A DNA stretch of 64,000 nucleotides from Gammaproteobacteria bacterium (GCA_028818225.1 JAPPOG010000008.1:1-64000), one strand, 5' to 3'; shown: positions 18,180 to 26,931, counted from the stretch's first letter. Numbers and translations are program-made. The notes: generated by a model from the sequence alone, not told the origin.

Positions 18180-19469
18180 TCAGCCCTTGATAAGGAGGGA
18201 TTTCAGCTTGTCATTGAACTCAATATCCCCTTCTGTGGCGTAGCGTTCATGGTTGGTCTCTATGCTGCTGAGGTCATAAAGATAATTGACCATGGTGCCG
18301 CGGGATTGCTTAAGTCCTTTTTCGGACAAGTCAGCCGAGGCGTGGAGCTGATGGATGGATGCGCCGTTACCGAGGTGGAAACGGGCGACCGGATCGGCAG
18401 GGTATTTGCCGTTCTTGGCCTGAAGTAAATAATTAAACACCGCTTTGCGAATGTAATCTGCGTGCTCTTCTATTGATTCTGCGTCGCCAGCTGACTGATT
18501 AACCAGTTCCTTAAGCTCAGCAAGCTCAGGTAATTCTTCTTCGGCGCTGGTATCTAACCACTTTTGAAAACCAGGAATTGGAGAAAGGGTTACGAAGGTT
18601 TTAATGGAGGGGAATTCCCTTTGTAATTCCTGCACAACCTGCTTGATGAGTAAATTACCAAAGGAAATACTCTTTAAGCCAGTCTGGCAATTACTGATGC
18701 TATAGAAAGTAGCCGTATTGTAGTTTGAGGGATCCTTACTCGCTTCGTTCTCCAAAATAGAATTTATGGAGCCTGGAATTTCATTGGTCAATGCGACCTG
18801 AACAAAGATAAGGGGCTCATCGACCAGCGCCGGATGAAAGAAGGCGAAACAATGCCGATTGGGTGGATCGATGCGACTGCGCAGATCTTCCAGATCTTTT
18901 ATCTCATGTACCGCTTCATAGCGAATGATTCTTTCCAGAATTGCCGCGGACGTTGACCAGTTGATGGTTTGCAGCACCAGGAAACCCCGACCGAACCAGG
19001 AAGAAAACAAACGAACAAAATCTTCATCCACTGACCTGAGCTCAGGGTTTTCTTTTAGGAACATGAGGAGATCGGTGCGCATCGCGACCAGATCATGAGT
19101 AGCATCAGGAGTTGAATTCAATCTTCGCAATAACTCATGGCGCTGAGGTTCGGCGGCCTTGGAGAGTTTGTTAAGGTTAGCGCTTGAAGGATCCCTATCA
19201 TAGGAATCAAAGGCGAGCTTAACCATAGCCTGGTTAGCATTGAAGTTTTGCTCGAGATTCTCGAAAAACTCCAGCTTCTGCTCGTCATCGAGTTTGACGT
19301 ACTGATCTAATACCTGCCTGGCGGTAACTATTGCACTTACTTCGCCAATAGTCCCCATGAGCTTTTCCACCAGCTCATCGATAGAGGCTTCTTCGCCCCC
19401 ACCGAAAAAGCGCTCGCGCTGGCCTTTAACAAGGCCGCTTAGGAAATCCTGGAATCGTCCGAAGGCCAT
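18180..19469 (-). CDS. malonyl-CoA decarboxylase
   Basis: The 429-residue protein matches the MCD family, which converts malonyl-CoA to acetyl-CoA and CO2. The N-terminal helical part (about residues 60-150) precedes the GNAT-like catalytic domain, with HPALVDEPLIFVQVAL, the conserved TLSPIPGFQKWL near residue 295 (catalytic Ser region) and ARFHLGNGASIHQLH near 365 (catalytic His region), ending with MVNYLYDLSSIETNHERY. I prefer the ATG at 19469, preceded by AGGA, over one eight codons upstream. No malonate transporter or malonyl-CoA synthetase is adjacent. A transposase remnant begins 70 bp upstream of its start. Confidence 0.9.
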   Translation of the reverse strand: MAFGRFQDFLSGLVKGQRERFFGGGEEASIDELVEKLMGTIGEVSAIVTARQVLDQYVKLDDEQKLEFFENLEQNFNANQAMVKLAFDSYDRDPSSANLNKLSKAAEPQRHELLRRLNSTPDATHDLVAMRTDLLMFLKENPELRSVDEDFVRLFSSWFGRGFLVLQTINWSTSAAILERIIRYEAVHEIKDLEDLRSRIDPPNRHCFAFFHPALVDEPLIFVQVALTNEIPGSINSILENEASKDPSNYNTATFYSISNCQTGLKSISFGNLLIKQVVQELQREFPSIKTFVTLSPIPGFQKWLDTSAEEELPELAELKELVNQSAGDAESIEEHADYIRKAVFNYLLQAKNGKYPADPVARFHLGNGASIHQLHASADLSEKGLKQSRGTMVNYLYDLSSIETNHERYATEGDIEFNDKLKSLLIKG

Positions 19470-19540
19470 AATTCCTGTTTTAAGAATCTGCACGTCGTCA
19501 AAGCAAGTTGGACAGATCGCCCTTTGATTTAAGAGACACT

Positions 19541-20020
19541 TCAGCTCATCTGGGGTAGTGATCTTTCCTGCTGATCGTAATGCATTTTCCTTCTCATGAC
19601 CAAGGTCTTTAGCTTGACCTGTTCCCGCTGTTCCAGAATCGCCTGTGCTCTTCCATAGTGCACGTCTGCCGGAGTCAGATTATCCAGCGACTCATGATAG
19701 CGTTCGTGGTTATAGTAACTCACGAACCGCTGCAGATGATTCTCCAACTCACATGGAAAGTAGTAGTTGTTCAGCAGTATCTGGTTCTTCATTGAACGGT
19801 GCCAGCGCTCGATCTTACCCTGGGTCTGGGGGTGGTATGGCTTGCCGCGGGTGTGGGCCATGCCATGTTCTTCCAGGTAGGCAGCAAGCTCACCTGATAA
19901 GTAACACGGACCGTTATCACTGAGTAGTCTTGGCCGATGCTGCACCTTGACCTCATCCAGGTGGGTAAAACGTCGCGCATCATCCAGGGTGTCAGAAACA
20001 TCGCTGGCACTATGGCTCAC
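19541..20020 (-). pseudogene. 5'-truncated IS transposase (integrase core domain)
   Basis: About 159 codons of the C-terminal part of an IS3-type DDE transposase remain: the second catalytic Asp in RPRLLSDNGPCYLSGEL, the catalytic Glu in KPYHPQTQGKIERWHRSMK, and the C-terminal YYNHERYHESLDNLTPADV segment. The N-terminal helix-turn-helix part and the first catalytic Asp are missing; an in-frame stop lies about 30 bp upstream of the first homologous codons. It cannot be an active transposase. No terminal inverted repeats or target duplications could be identified around it. Confidence 0.85.
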
Positions 20021-20130
20021 TATCCAAAACTGTGTAATCTTGATTGACTAATGGGTCATCAGATAATTGCGGTGATTGGGACGAGTAGCCCCCTTAATAT
20101 TTCAATGCACAGGGAAAGTAACCACGCTAC

Positions 20131-20405
20131 TTATGCGTTATAAGGCGTGCTGCAATGATTCCAGCCCATTCGTGAGTCATTGTTAAAATTAAGGCATGTG
20201 GGGAGCAATCCGCGATCGTCTTTATATCGGGAATAAGTCTTCAGTAGTTTCTCAATAGCGAATTTATCACCATTCATATATAAGTGAGCCAACAAAAATG
20301 AGACAAGGTGATAAATATTATTCGCACCACGCCCGAAGTAAGCGACATGCCCATCTGGCCTCTGCCTCTGAATGTATCGTGAGAAAGCCAGTCCCCTTGA
20401 GAGTA
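20131..20405 (-). pseudogene. 3' fragment of an unrecognised gene, possibly polysaccharide-related
   Basis: A minus-strand frame ends at 20131 and encodes about 90 residues that look like a real protein C-terminus (SRYIQRQRPDGHVAYFGRG, NIYHLVSFLLAHLYM, KLLKTYSRYKDDRGLLPTCL). The frame continues upstream only through sequence that is antisense to the ugd remnant, so the gene's 5' part has been lost at a junction near 20405. The GHVAYFGRG-type pattern recalls helical-barrel proteins acting on polysaccharides, but this is a weak impression. Confidence 0.5.
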
Positions 20406-20409
20406 TTGA

Positions 20410-20718
20410 GTGGATCTCGTGATCGAACTTTTGCAATTGATTGACAACGAGGCAAGCGAGGAATGCCGGCGGCTGTATCCAGACAAAGCGCAACTGGAGC
20501 TGGTAAATTCAAAGGATAAAGCCCTGCAAGGTGCTGACGCACTGGTCATCTGCACGGAATGGCAGCATTTCCGAGCGCCTGATTTCGGGTTAATTCGCTC
20601 CACCCTCAACAATCCGGTCATTTTTGACGGGCGTAACCTGTACGACCCTGCGCAAATGACGGCCCTGGGCATTACCTATTACGGTATTGGTCGCGGCGAA
20701 TCCGTAAAAATTCCTTAA
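20410..20718 (+). pseudogene. 3' remnant of UDP-glucose 6-dehydrogenase (ugd-type) gene
   Basis: About 102 codons match only the C-terminal UDP-binding domain of UDP-glucose/GDP-mannose dehydrogenases: ALQGADALVICTEWQHFRAP, then PVIFDGRNLYDPAQM and ITYYGIGRGE. The NAD-binding and catalytic domains (about 300 residues) are missing. The open frame could start at GTG 20410, but no ribosome-binding site is seen. Normally the enzyme oxidises UDP-glucose to UDP-glucuronate for exopolysaccharide or capsule; here it is a relic beside a transposase fragment. Confidence 0.8.
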
Positions 20719-20729
20719 ATTGTCAACAA
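20718..20729 (+). promoter_or_regulatory. GntR-type operator, copy 1
   Basis: AATTGTCAACAA contains the TTGT-NN-ACAA half-symmetric pattern commonly bound by FadR/FCD-type GntR regulators. An identical 12-mer in inverted orientation lies at 20782-20793. Confidence 0.55.
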
Positions 20730-20781
20730 TGCAATTGAATTAGAGCCTAAAAACCGGCAAAATCTGCCTATACATTCTTTT

Positions 20782-20793
20782 TTGTTGACAATT
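20782..20793 (-). promoter_or_regulatory. GntR-type operator, copy 2
   Basis: Exact inverted copy (TTGTTGACAATT) of the 12-mer at 20718-20729. It lies only 6 bp from the gntR ATG, so binding here would block the gene's own transcription start or initiation region. Suggests autoregulation. Confidence 0.55.
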
Positions 20794-20798
20794 AATAA

Positions 20799-21518
20799 AT
20801 GGAAGCCGAGTTAACGCCGATTTCTGCGACAAATCAGTCTGCCAGGTCCTCCACCCTGGCTGACGAGGTGTTCGACCAGCTGCGCACCGCCATCGTCAAA
20901 GGCGAGCTGGCGTCTGGTTCCAAGATCAATGAACCCCAGCTGTCCAGGCAATACGGCATAAGCCGTGGGCCTCTGCGGGAGGCGATCCGGCGCCTCGAAG
21001 GTTGCAAGCTGGTGGAGATCAGGCCCAATGTTGGTGCTAATATTGTTTCCCTGAATATCTCTCAACTCATTGAAATATATGAGATAAGAGAGTCTTTAGA
21101 AGGGCTGGCCTGCCGCCTGGCGGCGGCTCGTGCAAAGCCTGAAGATTGCGCGCAGTTGCGGGATCTGCTGACGCAGCACGAAGCGCAGATCCAGTCTGAC
21201 AAAGGCCTGCTCTACTACCAGCGGGAAGGAGACCTGGATTTTCACTATCAGATCGTGCAACTCAGCGGCAACCGGCGACTCTTCGACATATTATGCGGCG
21301 AACTCTACCACCTGCTGCGCATGTACCGGGTGCAGACGGCCAGCGAACCCAGTCGCCCAATCCAGGCATTCAAGGAGCATCACCAGATTGTGGATGCCAT
21401 TGAGCAGTCCGATGGCGAGTTGGCAGAAATTCTCATGGGGCGACACATCGGCAATGCCAGAGAGGCATTATTAGCCAGAATCGAAGGCGTCGAGAAGGCC
21501 GAGGGATCCGCTGGATAG
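20799..21518 (+). CDS. GntR-family (FCD domain) regulator of the prp cluster
   Basis: A 239-residue regulator. The N-terminal winged helix (about residues 15-80) has VFDQLRTAIVKGELASGSKI and the recognition region LSRQYGISRGPLREAIRRLE; the C-terminal FCD domain (about 90-225) has IYEIRESLEGLACRLAAARA, the DLDFHYQI metal/ligand-binding segment and FKEHHQIVDAIEQSD. It sits upstream of prpB in the same direction, the usual place for the 2-methylcitrate cluster regulator in several Pseudomonas-type bacteria, in contrast to sigma-54-dependent PrpR of enterics. Likely ligand is a methylcitrate-cycle intermediate (inference). The ATG has no evident Shine-Dalgarno sequence, so it may be leaderless or start downstream. 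Confidence 0.88.
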   Translation: MEAELTPISATNQSARSSTLADEVFDQLRTAIVKGELASGSKINEPQLSRQYGISRGPLREAIRRLEGCKLVEIRPNVGANIVSLNISQLIEIYEIRESLEGLACRLAAARAKPEDCAQLRDLLTQHEAQIQSDKGLLYYQREGDLDFHYQIVQLSGNRRLFDILCGELYHLLRMYRVQTASEPSRPIQAFKEHHQIVDAIEQSDGELAEILMGRHIGNAREALLARIEGVEKAEGSAG

Positions 21519-21986
21519 TGGGGTTCCGGGGGAAATACAACATAATTAGACTGGGTAATATGGAATGGAACAGTAAGGCACAGCAGAACGGCTGAGGAGA
21601 TGCCTGAATTGAGTGAATACGGTGATAGGGATACCAAGCCGCTGGCTGCGAACCGAGCAGGCAAATAAAAAAGAAACATTGTGGAGAGTATTCGCATACA
21701 GATGCGTGGATTCAACAGTCTCCCAAATGTGATTCGAATCACAAAATTTTAATGCATATAAAACAATAAGTTATATTATAAATATGAAGTTAATATTGAC
21801 TAAATTTGGAATTTGCGAGCTTATTTTACAACGTTAAAAAGAATTACGCTGACACGGCAGGAAAAGCCCGCAAAACGGGGCTTGCAGAGCAACACAGTGT
21901 CGCTGCCAGGGTTAAATGTGACCTAAATCAAAGTTTAAAAATTATTTAAAATCAGATAGTTAAAACGTTTTTCTAGTGGAAATATC
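21519..21986. other. 468-bp intergenic region between gntR and prpB
   Basis: Non-coding and A+T-rich in the second half. A small hairpin (AAGCCCG / CGGGGCTT with one bulge, 21864-21883) is the only clear structure. No copy of the TTGT-NN-ACAA operator of the gntR promoter is visible here. The prpB promoter must lie in it. Confidence 0.45.
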
Positions 21987-22868
21987 ATGACTAAACCAAC
22001 ACCGGGTGCGCTTTTTCGAAAAGCACTGGAAAATCATAAGCCGTTACAGATCGTCGGCACCATAAACGCCTATTGCGCCATGCTGGCTGAGGATGCTGGC
22101 CACGACGCCATCTACTTATCCGGGGGCGGCGTTGCCAATGCCTCTTACGGCATGCCGGATCTGGGCATTACCAGCCTCAATGATGTAATCACGGACGTGG
22201 AGCGCATCTGTAATGCGACCGACCTGCCGCTGCTGGTGGATATCGATACCGGCTGGGGCGGCGCCTTCAATATCGCCCGCACCATCAAGGCCATGGAAAA
22301 GGCTGGCGCTGCCGCGGTGCATATCGAAGACCAGGTAGCCCAGAAGCGCTGCGGGCACCGGCCCAATAAGGCCATTGTTAGCCAGGATGAGATGGCAGAC
22401 CGCATCAAAGCTGCTGCCGATGCCAAACATGACCAGGATTTTGTCATCATGGCCCGTACCGATGCTTTGGCCGTGGAAGGCATGGATGCCGCAGTAGAGC
22501 GGGCTGTAGCCTGCGTGGAAGCTGGCGCTGACGCCATTTTCCCGGAAGCAATCCTGGAATTGGCGCAATATCGCCAGTTTGCTGAGGCGGTCAACGTGCC
22601 AATCCTGGCCAATATCACGGAATTCGGTAAAACCCCGCTGTTTAACGCCACAGAACTCGGCGCAGCCGGGGTCGCCATGGTGCTCTACCCCCTCAGCGCC
22701 TTCAGGGCCATGAGCAAGGCGGCGCTGGAGGTCTACCAGACGATATCGATTAATGGGGACCAGACTGCGGTTGTCGATAAAATGCAAACCCGCACCGAGT
22801 TGTATGAAGTGTTGGGCTACCATGCCTATGAGGAAAAACTGGATGCCTTGTTTGCCAAAGAAGGCTAG
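21987..22868 (+). CDS. prpB: 2-methylisocitrate lyase
   Basis: PrpB cleaves 2-methylisocitrate to pyruvate and succinate, the last step of the 2-methylcitrate cycle. The 293-residue TIM-barrel protein of the isocitrate lyase superfamily has the catalytic loop K120-R-C-G-H124 with Cys122, the Mg-binding segment [13 protein letters not shown], and [14 protein letters not shown]. Length and motif agree with methylisocitrate lyase rather than the longer isocitrate lyase. Coding sequence is markedly G+C-rich compared with the chromosome around it. Confidence 0.96.
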   Translation: MTKPTPGALFRKALENHKPLQIVGTINAYCAMLAEDAGHDAIYLSGGGVANASYGMPDLGITSLNDVITDVERICNATDLPLLVDIDTGWGGAFNIARTIKAMEKAGAAAVHIEDQVAQKRCGHRPNKAIVSQDEMADRIKAAADAKHDQDFVIMARTDALAVEGMDAAVERAVACVEAGADAIFPEAILELAQYRQFAEAVNVPILANITEFGKTPLFNATELGAAGVAMVLYPLSAFRAMSKAALEVYQTISINGDQTAVVDKMQTRTELYEVLGYHAYEEKLDALFAKEG

Positions 22869-23174
22869 TTAATACAGCTAGTTACGGATACTGATTAAGG
22901 TTAAATGTGCAATAACGGACCACACGGAGCAAAAGACAGGAAACGTCAGGGCAAAGGCTGTACAACCCGCGGCAATAACTGCATCCGGGGGCTTTAAGGC
23001 CAGAGCGTCGGGAACTCAGCCACCGTTACAGCTGGCCCTATAAACCTGCAGGTACTAAAGCAGGCGTGATGAGCCTCGAGGCATGGCAATAGCGGTATGT
23101 AGGCAGATTGGCAATGCCGCGGATAACTGAAATTTGTGGGTGTGGTTGGTAAACACCAATGAGGAGAATGAAGA
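22869..23174. other. 306-bp gap between prpB and prpC
   Basis: No gene. A short inverted repeat (TTGGTAAACACCAA, about 23147-23160) lies immediately before the GAGGAG ribosome-binding site of prpC and could be an operator or weak stem. The gap is unusually long for prpB-prpC, so prpC may have its own promoter. Confidence 0.4.
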
Positions 23175-24299
23175 ATGGTCGATAAGAAACTGGGTGGGGC
23201 TGGCCTGCGTGGCCAGGTGGCAGGAGAAACCTCACTCTGTACCGTCGGCAAGACCGGTACCGGGCTCACTTACCGGGGCCTGGATATCTCGGTTCTGGCG
23301 GAAAAAGCGAAATTCGAGGAAGTAGCCTATCTATTGCTCCAGGGACAGCTACCCACTCAGCACCAATTAGATGATTATACAAATAAAATCATATCGTTAC
23401 GGGATCTTCCTCAAGCTTTAAAGGACACGCTGGAGCGGATACCGGCTACCGCCCACCCCATGGACGTGATGCGCACCGGTTGCTCCATGCTAGGCAACCT
23501 GGAGCCCGAAGCCGCGTTTGATCAACAGGATGAGGTGATTGACCGCCTGTTGGCCGCCCTGCCTGCCATCATCTGCTACTGGTACTGCTACTCCCACCAA
23601 GGCAAACGCATCGATACCGCCCTTAATGATGACTCTATCGGTGCCCATTTCCTCCATATGCTGCATGGTGAGGTGCCTAATGCGCTGTTCAGCCAGGTGA
23701 TGAATGTCTCCCTGATTCTCTATGCCGAGCATGAATTCAACGCCTCTACCTTCACTGCCCGGGTCTGTGCCTCCACTCTTTCTGACATGTACAGCTGTAT
23801 TACCGGGGCCATTGGCAGTCTCCGTGGTCCTTTGCATGGCGGTGCTAACGAAGCTGCCATGGACATGATCCAGCAGTGGCAATCGCCGGAGGAAGCCGAG
23901 CAAGCCCTGCTGGGCATGCTGGAGCGCAAAGAGAAGATCATGGGCTTTGGCCATGCGATCTACCGGGAATCCGATCCCCGCAACACGATAATCAAGGGCT
24001 GGGCCGAGAAGCTGGCGGCAGAAGTGGGCGATACTGTGCTCTACCCGGTTTCCGTGCGCTGTGAAGAGGTAATGTGGCGGGAGAAGCAGCTGTTCTGCAA
24101 CGCCGACTTCTTTCACGCCTCGGCCTACCACTTCATGGGTATACCTACCAAGCTGTTCACGCCGATATTCGTGATGTCTCGGCTGACTGGCTGGGCCGCC
24201 CATGTGAAGGAACAGCGGGCCAATAACCGCATTATTCGGCCCAGTGCCGACTACACCGGCCCTGAAACAGCCGACTGGGTCGATATCTCTGATCGCTAA
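23175..24299 (+). CDS. prpC: 2-methylcitrate synthase
   Basis: PrpC condenses propionyl-CoA with oxaloacetate to 2-methylcitrate. The 374-residue protein has the short citrate-synthase fold of this family with the catalytic triad visible: His221 in GPLHGGANEAAM, His260 in GFGHAIYRESDPR, and Asp311 in FCNADFFHASAY. The N-terminus KKLGGAGLRGQVAGET is typical of methylcitrate synthase rather than TCA-cycle citrate synthase (about 430 residues). A GAGGAG ribosome-binding site precedes the ATG at 23175. Confidence 0.96.
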   Translation: MVDKKLGGAGLRGQVAGETSLCTVGKTGTGLTYRGLDISVLAEKAKFEEVAYLLLQGQLPTQHQLDDYTNKIISLRDLPQALKDTLERIPATAHPMDVMRTGCSMLGNLEPEAAFDQQDEVIDRLLAALPAIICYWYCYSHQGKRIDTALNDDSIGAHFLHMLHGEVPNALFSQVMNVSLILYAEHEFNASTFTARVCASTLSDMYSCITGAIGSLRGPLHGGANEAAMDMIQQWQSPEEAEQALLGMLERKEKIMGFGHAIYRESDPRNTIIKGWAEKLAAEVGDTVLYPVSVRCEEVMWREKQLFCNADFFHASAYHFMGIPTKLFTPIFVMSRLTGWAAHVKEQRANNRIIRPSADYTGPETADWVDISDR

Positions 24300-24361
24300 A
24301 CTATTTTGCAAATATTGCTTTATGTAATTGTCTTAACTCTATGAATTTAAAGGTTAATTAA

Positions 24362-25810
24362 GTGTCTCAAAATGTTGATTTAAACACCCGTCCAGAGCCC
24401 GATCAGGTGCTGGTGGACCTCGCAAACTATGTCTGTGACTACGAAATAGATTCCGCCGAAGCCTATGACACCGCCCGCAACTGTCTGATGGACACCCTGG
24501 GCTGTGGCTTCCTGGCCCTGCGCTTCCCGGAATGCACGAAATTACTGGGCCCGCTGGTGGCAGGCACGGTGGTCCCCAATGGTGCGCGAGTTCCTGGCAC
24601 CCAGTTTAGCCTGGACCCGGTCAAAGCCGCCTGGGATATTGGCTGCATCGTACGCTGGCTGGACTACAACGACACCTGGCTGGCGGCTGAATGGGGCCAC
24701 CCCAGCGATAATCTGGGGGCAATCCTGGCGGTAGCGGATTACCTCTCCCAAGTGCGCATTAGCGAAGGCAAGCCCCCGCTACTAATGCACGATGTGCTCA
24801 CTGCCATGATCAAGGCCCATGAAATCCAGGGAGTGCTGGCGCTGGAGAACAGCTTTAATCGCGTGGGCTTGTGCCACGTGTTGCTGGTGAGAGTGGCTTC
24901 CACGGCCATAGCCACCCAGATGCTGGGGGGTACGCGGGAACAGATCGTCGATGCCCTCTCCCAGGCCTGGCTGGATGGCTCCAGCTTGCGCACCTATCGC
25001 CACGCCCCCAATGCCGGCCCGCGCAAGTCCTGGGCAGCTGGCGACGCCACCTCCCGGGCTGTCCGGCTGGCAGACCTCACGCTGCGGGGCGAAATCGGCT
25101 ATCCCAGCGTATTAACCGCGCCCACCTGGGGCTTCTATGATGTTTCTTTCAAAGGTAATGCCTTCTCATTCCCAAGGAGTTACGGGAGTTATGTCATGGA
25201 AAACATTCTCTTTAAGATTTCCTTCCCGGCTGAATTTCATTCCCAGACTGCCGCAGAGGCCGCGGTCAGGCTGCATCCCCAGGTTAAAGACCGTCTCGGC
25301 GATATCGAGAAGATCGTTATTCATACCCACGAGTCTGCTATCCGCATCATTTCCAAGGTGGGGCCTCTCAACAACCCGGCCGACCGGGATCATTGCCTGC
25401 AGTACATGACGGCAGTGCCACTGGCCTTCGGCAACCTGGTGGCTGAACACTACGAAGACAGCTTCCACGCAGCCAACCCAATTATTGATGAACTGCGGGA
25501 AAAGATGGAGATTCACGAGAATCCGACCTATACCAAGGAATATCTGGAACCGGAAAAACGCAGTATTGCCAATGCCTTACAGGTGTATTTTAAAGACGGT
25601 AATTGCACCGAAAAGGTGGCGATCGACTATCCGGTAGGCCATCGCAGGCGCCGGGAGGAAGGCATTCCCTTGTTGGAGGCCAAATTCCAGGCAAACCTCG
25701 CCACACGCTTCCCTGCGGCCCGCTGTCAGCAGATCTACGGGCTCCTGAAGAACCAGGAAAAGCTGGAGAGCACACCGGTTAACGAGTTCATGGATTTATT
25801 AGTCATCTAA
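24362..25810 (+). CDS. prpD: 2-methylcitrate dehydratase
   Basis: PrpD dehydrates 2-methylcitrate to 2-methylaconitate and is of the cofactor-independent MmgE/PrpD family. The 482-residue protein has the family motifs [19 protein letters not shown] near the start, [20 protein letters not shown] with the Asp/Thr/His region, and [20 protein letters not shown]. Start is GTG at 24362 (AAAGG upstream). There is no acnD/prpF pair, so an aconitase elsewhere must hydrate 2-methylaconitate. It follows prpC by 62 bp and ends the cluster. Confidence 0.96.
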   Translation: MSQNVDLNTRPEPDQVLVDLANYVCDYEIDSAEAYDTARNCLMDTLGCGFLALRFPECTKLLGPLVAGTVVPNGARVPGTQFSLDPVKAAWDIGCIVRWLDYNDTWLAAEWGHPSDNLGAILAVADYLSQVRISEGKPPLLMHDVLTAMIKAHEIQGVLALENSFNRVGLCHVLLVRVASTAIATQMLGGTREQIVDALSQAWLDGSSLRTYRHAPNAGPRKSWAAGDATSRAVRLADLTLRGEIGYPSVLTAPTWGFYDVSFKGNAFSFPRSYGSYVMENILFKISFPAEFHSQTAAEAAVRLHPQVKDRLGDIEKIVIHTHESAIRIISKVGPLNNPADRDHCLQYMTAVPLAFGNLVAEHYEDSFHAANPIIDELREKMEIHENPTYTKEYLEPEKRSIANALQVYFKDGNCTEKVAIDYPVGHRRRREEGIPLLEAKFQANLATRFPAARCQQIYGLLKNQEKLESTPVNEFMDLLVI

Positions 25811-25894
25811 TAGCTGATCTCCAACCCACTGCGCAGTTGCCGCCGTGCAGCGGGCCCTGCCCCGCCTTGTGCAGCAGCTGTTGGCAGTGTTTAC

Positions 25895-25948
25895 GGCTAT
25901 TGCAGCTGCCTGAGCGGGCAGCAGCTTAAGCAATCCAGCCCAATAGCC
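25895..25948. repeat. nested inverted repeat downstream of prpD
   Basis: Outer arms GGCTATTG (25895-25902) and CAATAGCC (25941-25948) are perfect; inside lies a second stem GCTGCC / GGCAGC (25905-25910 and 25917-25922). Together they could fold into a two-tier structure at the end of the prp transcript. Confidence 0.55.
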
Positions 25949-26057
25949 GCTATAAGGTCTAGCGCTGGTATGCCGCATTGTCAGCCAAGCCCAGGCTCCG
26001 GCAAAAAGATCTGGCGTCTGCAATACGCAGCTTGTGGCTGATCCGCCAGTAATTTGA

Positions 26058-26099
26058 AGCGATTTGGCTAGCGAAGTATTTACTAACAGCCAAATCGCT
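26058..26099. terminator. 12-bp perfect inverted repeat, possible terminator
   Basis: AGCGATTTGGCT (26058-26069) and AGCCAAATCGCT (26088-26099) are perfect arms with an 18-base loop. A short A/T palindrome with a T-run (26112-26126) follows 12 bases later, so this may terminate the prp transcript on the plus strand, though the T-run is not immediately adjacent. Confidence 0.45.
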
Positions 26100-26382
26100 G
26101 CTTGCTAGTGTAAAAAATCTTTTTTGGAATACAAGCCTCTAATCTGCTTACGGTTTTTTGCAGGAGGCCTAGAATTTACCTTAAGCTTTATTGTGATTGC
26201 TTTCACAATCTTTCCCACCGCGTTCAAGCATGTTAATTCAGTTCACATTACCCCTTTTTAGCTGGCCGCCTGCAGGTCTGACGCTTGAATCTCACCACCC
26301 CTGACCCCATTTACTAAGTCGTAGGCAGTGCTCTTTGGAGGCTGCTACTAACGCCTGATCATTTGATAGGCATTCATTAACC

Positions 26383-26424
26383 ATATTGCTTATTCGCCCG
26401 GAATGCGGGCACTAACGAGGATAT
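26383..26424 (+). promoter_or_regulatory. ROSE-like RNA thermometer over the ibpA ribosome-binding site
   Basis: ATATTGCTT (26383-26391) pairs with the Shine-Dalgarno stretch GAGGATAT (26417-26424) through eight pairs, three of them G-U, if the G of UUGCU is bulged, which is the hallmark of ROSE elements. Between them is a small stem GCCCG / CGGGC (26396-26400, 26406-26410). Heat would open this weak helix and free the ribosome-binding site of the downstream small heat-shock gene. Confidence 0.6.
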
Positions 26425-26428
26425 GACT

Positions 26429-26893
26429 ATGCGAAATTTTGATTTTTCACCCCTTTACCGCTCAGCGGTTGGCTTTGACCACCTGGGTTCGCTCCTGGAT
26501 ACAGTATCCCGGGCAGACTCGGCTTCATCCAGCTACCCACCCTACAACATAGAGCTAATTGATAAAGACCAGTATCGAATTAGTATGGCAGTGGCAGGCT
26601 TTGTTGAAGATGAGCTAGATATTCTTAGCGAAAAACAGACACTTACTGTAAAAGGCAAGAAATTAGATGAAGAAGTCGAGCGAAATTACCTGCATCAGGG
26701 AATTGCCGCCCGAAATTTTGAACGCCGTTTTCAACTGGCAGACCATGTAGAGGTCACAGCTGCCAGATTGGCTAATGGATTACTGTATATCGACCTGGTA
26801 CGTGAAGTACCTGAAGCGATGAAACCAAAATCCATTCCCATCAAAAACGGGGACAACAAGCTAATTGACGTCAATAAGCAAGACGCCGCCTAA
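26429..26893 (+). CDS. ibpA: small heat-shock protein, IbpA/Hsp20 family
   Basis: A 154-residue alpha-crystallin-type holdase that binds unfolding proteins under heat stress for later refolding by DnaK/ClpB. The N-terminus MRNFDFSPLYRSAVGFDHL is close to E. coli IbpA; the crystallin domain spans about residues 35-130 with YNIELIDKDQYRISMAVAGF and GIAARNFERRFQLADHVEV, and a C-terminal anchoring motif KSIPI. The second ATG (26429) is chosen over one two codons upstream because GAGG lies eight bases before it and the protein aligns with IbpA from there. Regulated probably by the ROSE-like element upstream. Confidence 0.94.
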   Translation: MRNFDFSPLYRSAVGFDHLGSLLDTVSRADSASSSYPPYNIELIDKDQYRISMAVAGFVEDELDILSEKQTLTVKGKKLDEEVERNYLHQGIAARNFERRFQLADHVEVTAARLANGLLYIDLVREVPEAMKPKSIPIKNGDNKLIDVNKQDAA

Positions 26894-26931
26894 GCACTCG
26901 CGGAGGTTCCTGACAGGAACCCCATCAACTC

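Larger units (their letters stand above)
25811..26382. other. about 570-bp intergenic region after prpD
   Basis: No gene. The first 230 bp are G+C-rich like the prp genes and carry nested inverted repeats; the rest returns to the composition of the surrounding chromosome. The composition change near 26050 may mark the island's right border. Confidence 0.5.

Noticed and set aside
22116-22823. Long minus-strand frame of 235 codons opposite prpB, and a similar one opposite prpC (23490-24311).
   Set aside because: Shadow frames caused by high G+C codon positions of the real prp genes.
23147-23160. TTGGTAAACACCAA before prpC as a GntR operator.
   Set aside because: It does not match the TTGT-NN-ACAA sites at the gntR promoter and the arms are only 5 bp; left as a note.
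25799-26023. Minus-strand frame of 74 codons after prpD.
   Set aside because: No ribosome-binding site and it lies across an inverted-repeat region; no protein-like features.
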